Source: Rusavskia elegans
Taxonomy: Eukaryota > Ascomycota > Lecanoromycetes > Teloschistales > Teloschistaceae
DNA length: 64,000 nucleotides
Assembly (NCBI GenBank): GCA_011316305.1
Contig: SAUG01000056.1
Location: 496,001 to 560,000 of the forward strand
Direction: 5' to 3'
Shown in pieces: positions 49,215-59,639 of the stretch (the first letter of the stretch is position 1; every line of letters starts with the position of its first letter). The notes under the pieces are model-generated. The model had not been told where the DNA came from and made no database searches. It was given only the letters and a program-made list of their open reading frames with translations. The translations under genes and the position numbers were made by a program.

Positions 49215-50545
49215 TTTTAATATTATTATAATATATTTAGCGTTACTTTACTATCGATATAGTAGACCTTTTAAATAGTATTCTATTAATAGTATAGTTC
49301 CTATAGATATAGCTTTTTACTTAATTAACGATTTAACTTTCTATTCGCTATTAAAACTTTTTATTAATAAATTCTTTATTTCTTTTATAGCTAATAGATT
49401 TAGCGAAGTTTAATTTCGGTTAAAGTATTATAATATTATTATTATTAGTAAAAAGTCTTTATTTTGCTTTAAATAACTCTATTTTATTAACTAGCGACTT
49501 CGGCAGATTTAGAATAAACCTAATAAATATTTTAACGATATAAATATACTGCTATAAGGCGACTTTACTTAATTAACTCTAGTTATAATCGTTTCGATAT
49601 ACTTTCTAATAAGATCTAATACTAAACCGGAGATTATTATAGATCAAGACGCCTATAACGCTTTTATAAAAACGATTTTCCTCGATAAAAGTATACGTAT
49701 TCGGGGAACTATTCTAGAAAGTTAATAGTTTCGCCGCGTATTAGATTAATTCCGTAATAGTTTTATAGTAATCGAGAGCTAGAAATTTCTAATTATATAT
49801 TTAGAATCCAGATTTTCGGCTAAAAATCGCGCGAGTTTCTATAATATTTTATATTTATATTCTATTAAAGAAGCCGTCTTTAGCTATAATAAATACCGAC
49901 TTTATAACTTCGCTAGATCTATTATAAAAATCTATATTTAAAATAATAGCGAGAAATTTAAATAGATCGATCCCGATAATATAAAATATTTAGAAACCGA
50001 GTTTTTTTTTAGTAAAAATATTTAGATTATATTTATATATAATATTAGTATTACGGAAAGTTTAGTTAATTGTATAATAGATACTATATATTAGATTCTA
50101 TAGAACGATAGTATATAGAATCTATTCTAAATGCTATTAGAAATAGTTTTTATAGAATTCGATTAGTATAAAAGTAAATTCTGCTACGATTATAACGATA
50201 GATAGTTTATTTTTATCGAATAGTAAATATAGTAGATCGAATTTAAAAATTTATTTAGCTAATAGAAATAGTTTATTTTAACTAATATTTTCGCTATTAT
50301 AGTATATAGAGCGTAGAGTTTAATATTAAATAAAACCGTACTGGATTTAACTAGAAAGGATTTTACTGCCGGCTTTATCTATATAGTTATTTTACGGATT
50401 CGGAATATTAATAGTATTATATTAGAAGTAATATTTAATTATAATAGGTTTTTTATATAGTTTCCGCTGTTTGTTATAACGAGATTTATAGATTTATACC
50501 GACGTCTAGATAGAAGCGACTAGAAGGTCGTTAAATCCTAAAGTA
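49215..50545 (+). pseudogene. Helitron helicase, C-terminal (PIF1-like) part
   Basis: This is the plus-strand continuation of the Helitron gene. At about 49555-49590 it reads (Q)-G-D-F-T-(Q)-L-T-x-V, the PIF1-type motif G-D-F-x-Q-L-P-P-V. At about 50292-50410 it reads V-Y-R-A-Q-like then L-N-K-T-V-L-D-L and D-F-T-A-G, followed by (V)-I-L-R-I-R-N-I-N-S, matching the terminal helicase motifs (H-K-x-Q-G-x-T-L-x-x-x-V-x-D-L ... Y-V-A-L-S-R-V). A Walker A motif was not found and may have been lost between the fragments. The gene ends about 50520, just before the pol unit at 50551. Confidence 0.75.
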
Positions 50546-50550
50546 ATTAA

Positions 50551-50962
50551 TATTACGTCTACGATTCCACAGAGGTACGCTAGAAAATTAGCTAGATAAA
50601 CGAGTCTAATTATCTATAGCCGCCTATAGCTACTATAATCGACCTTTATAATAGAAACTTTTAATAGATAGTTATCTATTAGTACTTTTAGCTACTTTTA
50701 TTATATTTATTACTTTTTACTCCTATTAAATAGCTTTTTTTATTAGTTATTGTTATAATTATTAAATATATTTCTATTATTTTCTTCTTAATTATCTATA
50801 TAATAAAAATATTTTATAATATTAAAATCGTATTTTTATAGCTATATATAATTAGTTATAATAATCTATTTTAGAATTCGTTTACTATTTAATAGTTCGG
50901 ACTATATCTATAGCTATAGCTATATTCGAATATAATACCTTTTAATATATAAAAATATTATA
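50551..50962 (+). repeat. 5' LTR of pol unit copy 3
   Basis: It starts TATTACGTCTACGATTCC and ends AAAATATTATA. Confidence 0.85.
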
Positions 50963-53223
50963 TTTTAATAATTTCGGAAAATAGATAAAAATTGGATTTT
51001 TATCTAGCTAATATTATATAGATAATCTATAGAAACTTTAGTTAATTTAGAAATTATTTAGATCATTATATTAAAAAAATATTTAAAAAGATTTTATATC
51101 TTTTTAATTAGAAAAATAGAACTTTATTTTATAGAAACTATTAATAAAATAAAGTTAATTAGAAATAAATATTAAACTAAATCTCTATAGATATTAAGTA
51201 ATAAATATAAAGAAAGAATTATTTTTAATTTTATAAAAATAAAAAAGGATATATATTTAGATATTCTATAATTTATATTATAGAATCTAGAGATCGTTTA
51301 AAAAATAATATAGATAAATATAGAAAACTATCTATTAAGTATATCTAAAAGATTAGCCGAAATAAAAAAGATATATAATATCTTTATTTAAAAATAGTAT
51401 ATTAAAAAAGATATAGCTATTATAAATAAAATTCTATAACTATTTAAAGATTTCTAGAATATATAAAAGGAATCGAAAAAAAAGTTATTTTTACTAGTTT
51501 ATATCTAGAAAAATTATAAAATTATTATTATAAACTTTAATAAATTAAAAATATAGTCGATTTATAAATTAAATAATAAATAATTAAAGTTATTATAGTA
51601 GTATATTAACTATAATATTAAATAAAGATTTATATACTATTCTAAATTAAAAATAGAATAACCGATAATATTTATTTTTAAAAAAAATAGAAATTTCCGA
51701 TTTTATATTAACTTTAGGCGATTTAATATAATTATATAAAAAAATAAATACTTTTTACTTTTTTTAATAGATTTTAAAAGTAGAATTAGAAAGGCTAAAT
51801 AATTTATAAAGTTTAATCTAAAGAATATATTTAATTTATTAAAAATTAAAAAAAAAATAAATAGAAAATAATATTTAGAATAAAATAAATACTATTTAAT
51901 TATCTAGTAATATTATTCGGATTAACGAATACTTCTAAAATTTTATAATAAATAGTTAATAAAATATTATATAACTACTTAGATATTTCTATTATAGTTT
52001 ATTTAAATTATCTACTAATATTTTCTAAAATAAAAAAATAATATAATTAATATATTTATAAAATATTATAGAAATTCCGAAAATATAATTTTAAAATTAA
52101 AAAAAAAAAGTTAGAATTCTTTAAAAAAGGAATTATATTTCTAGATTAAATTATTATACTATAAAGTATCGCTATTAAAGTTAATAAACTTTAAATAATA
52201 AAAAAATAGCTAGTTCCGAAAAATAAAAAAGATATTTAAAGCTTTTTAGATTTTATAGAATTCTATTAAAATATAATAGAAAGATAAAAAAAAAAGACTA
52301 ACTTTTTAATAGATTTTTAATAAAATAATAAAATATTTTAGTAGATTTAAATAGAAAATAAAATATTTAAAAATTTTAAATAAAATTTTATAAATAAAAA
52401 GGCTTTAAAAATATTCGATTTAAAAAAATAAATAGTATTTTATATAAATATATCGGGTAGAATCTTAAACTCGTATATAATATTAAAATATAAACTATTA
52501 AAATATTATTAAAAGAATTTATATAGACTAAAGTTAATTATAATATAATAGATAAAGAAATATTAGCTATTATTATAAATCTTATATATTAGAGAATATA
52601 TATGATGAATATATTAAAAATGATAATAATCTATATTAACTATAAAAATCTTTTTTTACTTTTACTCGATAAAAAACTTAACTAGAAATAAATAAAATAG
52701 TTAAAAGAGATTATTTATTATAATTTCGAAATTCGATATATTAAAAGTATAGATAAAACGGTTATAGATATACTAAATCGAAGAATAGACTATAAAACTA
52801 TAGAAAAAACGAGTAGACTATTACTAAAAAGAAATAGAAAAATATTAAAAAGAACGAAAATATTAGAAAAAATAACTAATATTATTTAATAAGCGTATAA
52901 TCCTAAAATAGCTAGATACTAGAAAATTACTAAAATTTTAAATAAAATTTAAAAGAAAACTAATATACTAGTATTTAAGAAATATATTAATAAATTTATA
53001 AAAACTTATTTCGAATATTTAATATTAAAAAAAAGTAAATAAGAGTTTATTAGTAAACTTTATTCTATATAAATACCGGAACAGCTTTATTAATAGATTA
53101 TAATAGATTTTATTATAGGATTTCCGGAATCTATAAACCTTTATATATATATATTATATAATATAATAGTAATATTTATAGATAAACTTACGAAATATAT
53201 AAGGTTTATATTTATAAAATAAT

Positions 53224-54180
53224 TTAGTTATTTGTTTTGGTTTTGGTACCCGGTAAACCAGTGGTTCGGTAAGCAAATCAAGCGTTAGTATACTAGTATT
53301 AAATATACGGTAGCAGAACTTATACCCTAGTTTAGTTAACGTAAATAACGGTTCTTTCTATAGAATTTTAATTTAAATTTACTTAGTAATATAACGTATC
53401 CTTCTACCGATAACTTAACGTCGAATTTTTATAAATAAGTATACCTTACAGTTATCGCTTCTTCTTCTTCTTTTACTAGTAATATAAGTCTAAAACCTTT
53501 TACGTATATATATACTTCCGTAATAGCTATAGCTGCAAGCTAAACTAGATAGTAGTACCTTTATCCGTAATAACTATACCTACCCGCGCGGACGTCGACT
53601 ACCTCGTAGCAGCCAGAGTAAACTATTCTAACTTCGATATAAATACCTTCCTTACCGCCCTTAAAACGTGCTATCCGACCTTCCTACCCCCCTTTAGCCT
53701 AATCGACCGGGTAAAGCTTCTAGCCGTAGTAGCTAGCGTACTAGCTAGCGACCGTCTTACGGCTAGCGACCCTTTTAAAGCTACGCGGGCTAAAGAGTAC
53801 CTTAATAGCTTAGTAGAACGTTTAGGTACGGGTTATATAATAAGTATAGCCGAGGTAAGGACTATAGATAGATACTTCGCAGTATAGCAGGTGGATATAG
53901 CGGAAATATTAGAAGCTGATAATTATATATAACGTCGAGGAAGGACTGGATATATAGTATTTAAATATAGTAGAGGATTCGTAATCGCGAATAAAGAAGG
54001 AAATAGTTAAATGGAAGTAATTAACTGCGCTGTAAATTTTGCCTGATAAATATACCTTTAGCTATAAAAATTTCTTTGCACGTAAAATACAACAATCGTT
54101 GCCGTATATAACGTTAATAAAACATATATATATATATAAAAACTCAATATAACCCCAGATAGAAGCTCTTTAGGGGGGAT
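53224..54180 (+). mobile_element. Element Y, copy 5 (best view of the coding frame)
   Basis: It is 957 bp, flanked by the perfect 10-bp duplication ATAAAATAAT (53214-53223 and 54181-54190). It starts TTAGTTATTTGTTTTGG and ends TTTAGGGGGGAT. The undisturbed target is visible in pol unit copy 1 near 18070. Confidence 0.85.
53455..53935 (+). pseudogene. Conserved unrecognised protein frame inside element Y
   Basis: About 160 codons are open apart from a few TAG/TAA at glutamine positions (CAG in sister copies). Recognisable stretches are R-A-D-V-D-Y-L-V-A-A-R-V-N-Y, N-T-F-L-T-A-L-K-T-C-Y-P-T-F, F-S-L-I-D-R-V-K-L-L-A-V-V-A-S-V-L-A-S-D and A-K-E-Y-L-N-S-L-V-E-R-L. The same frame can be followed in all five Y copies. 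It is predicted helical and soluble, with no membrane segment. I do not recognise the family. Because the flanks of Y lack RT or transposase, it could be a captured host gene fragment or the element's own protein. Confidence 0.55.
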
Positions 54181-55073
54181 ATAAAATAATAATAATAGCT
54201 AAATAGCTAATATTTTTATTATTAAAAATAATATTTTATAAAAACGATATCGTAGAAAAAATTATATTAGATCGAGATAAACTTTTCGTTTCTAACTTTA
54301 TAAAGGAATTAATAAAAGTAGTAGAAACTAAATAAATAATATTAATATTATTCTATCTATAAACGGATAAATAGATAGAAAAGATAAATTAAATATTAGA
54401 AATATATTTATAAATATATTAATTTAAAAAAGGAAATAATTAGATTTAATTTCTCTCGACTATATAGAAAGCAATTAATTTATTATATAACGAAGATATT
54501 AAAATAATACTAGATAAGTTTCTATATAGTAGAGATTTAAGATATAGAATTACTATTAAAATAAATAATCTAGTAGTATAAATATTCGTTAATAAAATAA
54601 ATAAAAATTAGAATAAAGCTAAAATAAAAATTTAAATAACTAAAAAAAAAAAATAAAAAATATATAAATTAAAAAAGGACTATAATATTAAAAAAGGAAA
54701 TAAAATACTTTTATTAATAAAAAGTTTTATCGATAGAAAACAAGATAAACTATATATAGAAGCTTTTAAAATCTAGAATATTTAAGAAATAATAATATAT
54801 TTTAAAATTCCGATAATAGAAATTTTCCCGAAATTCTATATAGGACTTTTTAAAAAAATACTAAATAGAATACTATTAGTAAAAGATTAATATTACTAGA
54901 ATAAAAAGGAATATAAAAATAAAATTATTATAGATAAAAAAAAGGAAATAGATAAATTTTTAATTAAATAGAAAGGATTTTCCGATAAAAAAAATATATA
55001 GGAACTAAGAAAATATTTTAAAAAAATCTAAAAAGTTTTAAAAAGATTTAGAAAAATATTATAGAAAAAGCTA

Positions 55074-55485
55074 TATTATATCTATAATTTTGTAGAAGTA
55101 TACTAGAAAATTAACTAGATAAACGGGTCTAATTATCTATAGCCGCCTATAACTACTATAGCCGATTTTTATAATAGAAGCTTTTAGTAGATAGCTATCT
55201 ATTAGTATTATCGGCTACTTTTATTATATATATCGTTTTCTATTTCTATTAGATAGCTATTTTTATTAGTTATTAATATAATTATTAAATATATCTCTAC
55301 TATATTTATTTTAATTATCTATATAATAAAAACGCTTTATAATATTATAATTATATTTTCGGGACTACGCGGGATTAGTTATAATAATCTATACTAGAAC
55401 TCTTTTACTATTTAGTAGCTCGGACTACGCCTACGGCTGTAGCTAGACTCGAACGTAACGCCCTTTAACGTACAGGAACGTTACA
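55074..55485 (+). repeat. 3' LTR of pol unit copy 3
   Basis: It starts TATTATATC and ends CAGGAACGTTACA. Confidence 0.85.
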
Positions 55486-55490
55486 GTTAA

Positions 55491-57120
55491 AAGCGTCTTT
55501 TAAGGATAAAAATCGGACGGAATTTATATATAGAACAGCTATTAGCTATTTAGATACAGTTATAGACCGTTTAGATATATAAATTATTCTATAACGTTAC
55601 TAATATTTAAATATAGATTTAATTTAAATATTTAATATAATTTTAGATAAATAGATTTTCTAACGTTTTTTTAATAGTAGACTATTTTCTACGATCGAGG
55701 TAAATAACGTTAAAAAGATATTATTTACCCGGCTTAGGTCGTATATACTAGATCCTTTTAAATCAGATAGTATATATATATATCTATTATATCTAAAAAT
55801 ATTTACTCTAACGTTTACGTAGTTAATATAGAATATATAATTAAAAATAGTAGTTTAAAAAACAAATTTCTCGATAGAACTATTTCTAAAATATAGAATT
55901 ATTATAGGGCTAGCTCTATTTAAAAAGATATTTCTAGCGACTTTTAGTAGTAAAAACGTAGAGGAACGTTTTCCGAGATCGAGGTAAACGATATTAAAAA
56001 AAGTACTATTTACTTTAATTTAATCGCGTATATTGGATTTTTTTAAGCCTAATAGTATAGATATATAATTATAATATTTTAAAAATTTAGCTTTAGATTT
56101 TATATAGTTATTATACGATATAAAATTAAAAATAGTAGTTAAAAAAAGGAGTTTTCGATAAATATATAAAATACGGAATTATCTATTAAAAAACGCTGAA
56201 TTCGTAGACGTAATATCTAAAACTTTTATATATTCTATATTAAATTTAAATTCCACTCGATACTAGTAATTTTTATATTATTCAAAATCGTTCGATCTAT
56301 TTTAAAAATCGTATCTATAGAATTTTAAAGACTAGATTATTAATTATATAAATCAGTACTGAATATTCTAGTTCTATTTTAGTAGTCGGATCCCGTTAAG
56401 ATTTTACTCTAAAACTAGACGCTAAAAGACTAAAATAGTAAATAGCGAGCTAATAAAAAAATTTTCTTTAATAATTTAATCTATAATCTTTAAATTTATA
56501 TACTTTATCTAAAATATATAAATCTTTTTTAATTCTACTAATATTAGTAATAAATATTTATACGGTTTTATATACTTTTTCGGATAGTATTAAAAATATT
56601 AACTTCTAGCTTTCTATATATTCAGATACTAACAAAGTCGCTTTAAAGTTTTTCTATCTATTTTATAATATAATCTATTTTAAATCGATTTTCTATATTT
56701 TAGATTTTTCGAATTAATATTTTACTATCTACTAAATATATCGCGATTATCGAAATAAAGTTATTCTTTTATCTTTCTATTTTTTAAGTTATTAGATAAA
56801 TCAAATTTCTATTATAGACTAATACTTTTTCTATAGAACTATTATTAGATTCGAATACGCCGCTGTAGCGACGTGGACGACGAAATATTGAAATTTTATA
56901 AATAGATATATAGCTTTCGACGCCGCTAAACTAGTAAAAATTAAAAGTTTTACTATAATAGTATAATTGTTTATTATATACTAATTCTAAAACAAAAAAC
57001 TATTCCGATATAAATAGCGATAACGAACGATATATACGTACGATACGTTAGTATAAAATTAATATATCAATCGAAACGGAAGAATATAAATATATAATAT
57101 TGAAAATAAAATTTAATATA
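55491..57120 (+). other. Unassigned RIP-mutated stretch right of the Helitron
   Basis: It joins the Helitron 3' side when pol unit copy 3 is removed. The plus strand shows coding-like frames, including the tandem duplication at 55650-56220. The rest (56220-57120) has no recognisable domain. A Helitron 3' end (hairpin plus CTRR) could not be located. Confidence 0.4.
55650..56220 (+). repeat. Two tandem ~285-bp units, in frame (95 codons each)
   Basis: The anchor 'gatcgaggtaaa' recurs at 55693 and 55977 (284 bp apart) and 'aattaaaaatagtagtt' at 55839 and 56124 (285 bp apart). Further agreement includes R-L-R-S-Y-I-L-D-P-F-K-like against S-R-I-L-D-F-F-K-like translations. A period divisible by three suggests a duplicated protein domain. 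No further unit was found on either side. Confidence 0.65.
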
Positions 57121-57132
57121 TAATTTAAAAAG

Positions 57133-57161
57133 GAATTCTATAGATATAATCTATAGAATTC
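57133..57161. repeat. Perfect 13-bp inverted repeat with 3-nt loop
   Basis: GAATTCTATAGAT and ATCTATAGAATTC are separated by ata. It could fold into a hairpin. No flanking poly-T run suggests a terminator, and function is unknown. Confidence 0.6.
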
Positions 57162-58640
57162 GCGTTAAATAGGAAAAAAAAAGAAATATTAGATTCTAAC
57201 GAGTTATTACTATTTTTTATTCATTCGCTATATACGTATATATCCTCTATAGTAATATATTAGTAAAAAAAGATTTTATAGAATTCTATTCGAATAACGT
57301 ATTAGCTAAAACTTTTTATATAATATAAATATTATCGGTGTTATAATATATAGGCCTATAAATTAATTTTTACTCTAGTTTATCTCGTCGCTGTAGCTCG
57401 GATTATTAATTTCATTCTTTTTAATTTTATAAAAAATTATCTTTTAGACTAGAAAAACTAAATTAACGAATAGAAGATTCGAACGTATATATCTTTAATT
57501 TTCTAGCGATAGAATTTTAACTATTCGACTACGAGGGTTTATTAGTATATATATATAAATATATATAATATCTTTATATACGGTCTTTATATATCTATAT
57601 TATTCTATAATAGTTAGATTTTTATTATAGAATTAGTGGATAGAGTAGCAGGATTTATATATACGTATATTAAAAGATTATAATCCGTATATAATCTTTA
57701 ATATATAGTTTTATAATTTCTATATTTAAATATATCTTTATATATATAACTATATCGTCTATTAAAATCGTTTTGTTTTATAGATTTTAGCTATTTTTAC
57801 GCTAAATTATAGTAGAGCTAGCTAGAATACGATTTAATCGCGGGCAAGCAAACTGTCTATAATTTTAGCCAGAATAAAGATAAATAGTTTTAGTAATTCT
57901 ATAGATTTCACTTCTCGATTATATATTTATATTCATTCGTCCTATAAATTCTATCCGTCTTTCAACTTCGAAAAAGGTTATACTAATAGAGTAAATAATT
58001 ATTTATTTAGATTAGTCGTATCTGTATCTTTTATAGACAGTTACTGATTCTCGTACGATAGCTTTTAAAAGTCTAGTACCTACCGGTCTTTCCTACTATT
58101 TTAACGCGTATTCTTTTCTATTTTATTTCTTATATATACTTCGTACCGGCTATTATATATATACTATCTAATAGGTTCGCTCGTTAGTAGCAGCTTCGAG
58201 AGAGAAAAAGTAGGAATAGATTAAATATACCTCCGATTAAAGCGAAACCGCTGTAAGAAAAAGAGAATCTAAAAGGCTAAAGATATTTTATTCGCTACTA
58301 TTAGTTTATAAATAAAGGTACTCGAGCGAGCTAAAAAGATACTTCCTATAGTAAAAGATTATAGTTATTTTTTTATAGCCGCTAAACTTTTTTATAATAG
58401 TAGTAATAAAACTACTATTTTTTTAATCTCTTTTTATACTTCGAAATATAGTATAAAAAGATCTATAACTATTACGTAAATAAATATAAATAGTAGTAGT
58501 TCGAATATATAATTCTAGCAGCTCCGGTTTATCTCCGTTTTAGTAAACCCGCCCGTCTAGTACTAGACTAGCGTTTATTGAATATTTAGACGAATAGTCC
58601 TCCGATAATAACGATAGCCTTCGAATTCGATAAAGCTAAA
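57162..58640. other. Gene-poor stretch with tRNA-box-like traces
   Basis: No protein domain recognised. Two sequences resemble eukaryotic tRNA A/B boxes: minus strand about 57540-57470 (tagtcgaatagtta ... cgttcgaatc) and plus strand about 57632-57685 (tagtggatagag ... gattataatcc). Neither folds convincingly. Some plus-strand coding-like frames appear at 58500-58640 (F-I-S-V-L-V-N-P-P-V). Confidence 0.35.
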
Positions 58641-59060
58641 GTAATAGTCTATAAATTTAAATAACGTCAGACTTGTCTATAATTATAGAAACTTTTATTA
58701 AATTTATTCTAAGAAGGGATACTAATATATAAATAGTCTATAAGTCCTATCTAATAGCGGAGGAGCTAATAAAGGCTAATAAATAAAAGCGGCCGCCGGC
58801 GGATATATTAAAAGCTTTAGATAATAGAAGGGGATATAAGATAAAATAAAATATAAACTATTATATCGAATATAGAGCTAAAACGAGATAAGATATAGAA
58901 TATCGAGCAGGTTTAAAAATAGCTTACGGAAAGACAAGATAAAGAACTGTAAGAAAGTTAAAACTTAATTTATAGAAAAATAATATCGAAAAGAATAAGA
59001 AATAGTCTATAAAAAGATAAAATATAGACTATTAATACGATTAAAAAGCAATCAGTACCT
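58640..59060 (+). pseudogene. Unrecognised degraded coding stretch
   Basis: The plus-strand frame has only RIP-type stops and reads E-E-L-I-K-A-N-K, then P-P-A-D-I-L-K-A-L-D-N-R-R-G, then A-G-L-K-I-A-Y-G-K-T-R, ending in a lysine-rich region. G+C is higher than in the transposon blocks. The basic, helical character would suit a DNA-binding or structural protein, but no family is recognised. Confidence 0.4.
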
Positions 59061-59639
59061 GCTTTTCGTATAATTTTTACTATCTAAACCCGATAGACTT
59101 TCGAATAAAATCTATTTCTTTTAAAGCCTTTCTACTTTCTATATTTCTTTTACGATATATTTTCTTATTATTTACGCTATCGTATCTTTACTTTTTCTTT
59201 TTAATAAATCTTTTAGATAAAAATTAATTGTATATTTATTTCTATATACGTTCGAATAATAATTTCTAGCTTTTTTATCCGCTATAAAAACTATTTCTAT
59301 TTCGAGTATTTGATTTTCTATACGAGTAAGATCGCGGGCGAAATGATTCTGCTATATCCGATAGTGTCGCAGCGTTATCGTCTGTTCTAACGATATTTCT
59401 ACCTTCTTCGTCCACTCCGTTATCTTTTATTACTATCTATTTCTACTGCCTCGCTTATAAACGAGTATTATTAATATATAAGTAAAATCTATAGTTTGAT
59501 TTAATATTAATAAAATATCTACTAAAACGTTAATTAGATTCTACGTTTTATTATTACGTATTTATATTTTAGCAGGCTAGCCTATTTATATTTTATTCTA
59601 TATCTTTGTTTCTACTATCTTCGTTTATCCGTTCTAATA
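59061..59639. other. Unassigned stretch
   Basis: Nothing firm on either strand. A plus-strand frame continuing from 59060 has hydrophobic runs near 59100-59250, but base composition alone could cause these. Confidence 0.3.

Larger units (their letters stand above)
50963..55073 (+). pseudogene. Gypsy Pol (PR-RT-RH-IN), interrupted by Y
   Basis: The protease region follows the LTR directly (about 51030, L-V-N-L-E-I-like where the family has L-x-D-S-G). The RT box at about 51999-52010 reads Y-L-N-Y followed by L-L-I-F-S (family Y-x-D-D). RNase H and the start of integrase extend to 53220. Integrase resumes at 54191 with (L/F)-I-E-K-I-I-L-D-R-D near 54250 and runs to the purine tract at about 55055. 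It aligns with 15828-18958 throughout. Inactive through RIP stops. Confidence 0.78.
50551..55485 (+). mobile_element. Complete Gypsy 'pol unit', copy 3, carrying element Y
   Basis: It has 412-bp LTRs (50551-50962 and 55074-55485) and target duplication ATTAA (50546-50550) and GTTAA (55486-55490), one G/A apart. Without Y copy 5 and its 10-bp duplicate the interior is 3144 bp. The outer end CAGGAACGTTACA is intact. Confidence 0.87.

Noticed and set aside
7431..54140. TA microsatellites (e.g. near 7431, 26592, 34547, 41612, 54124)
   Set aside because: These are an internal part of element Y at the same position in each copy, not independent features.
57133..57161. Perfect hairpin as a transcription terminator or Helitron 3' hairpin
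   Set aside because: There is no poly-T tail and no CTRR directly after it, and such palindromes can arise by chance in AT-rich DNA; kept only as a repeat.
57470..57700. Two tRNA-like sequences with A-box and B-box resemblance
   Set aside because: Acceptor and T stems do not pair and anticodon loops are unclear. They could be chance matches or decayed tRNA-derived repeats.
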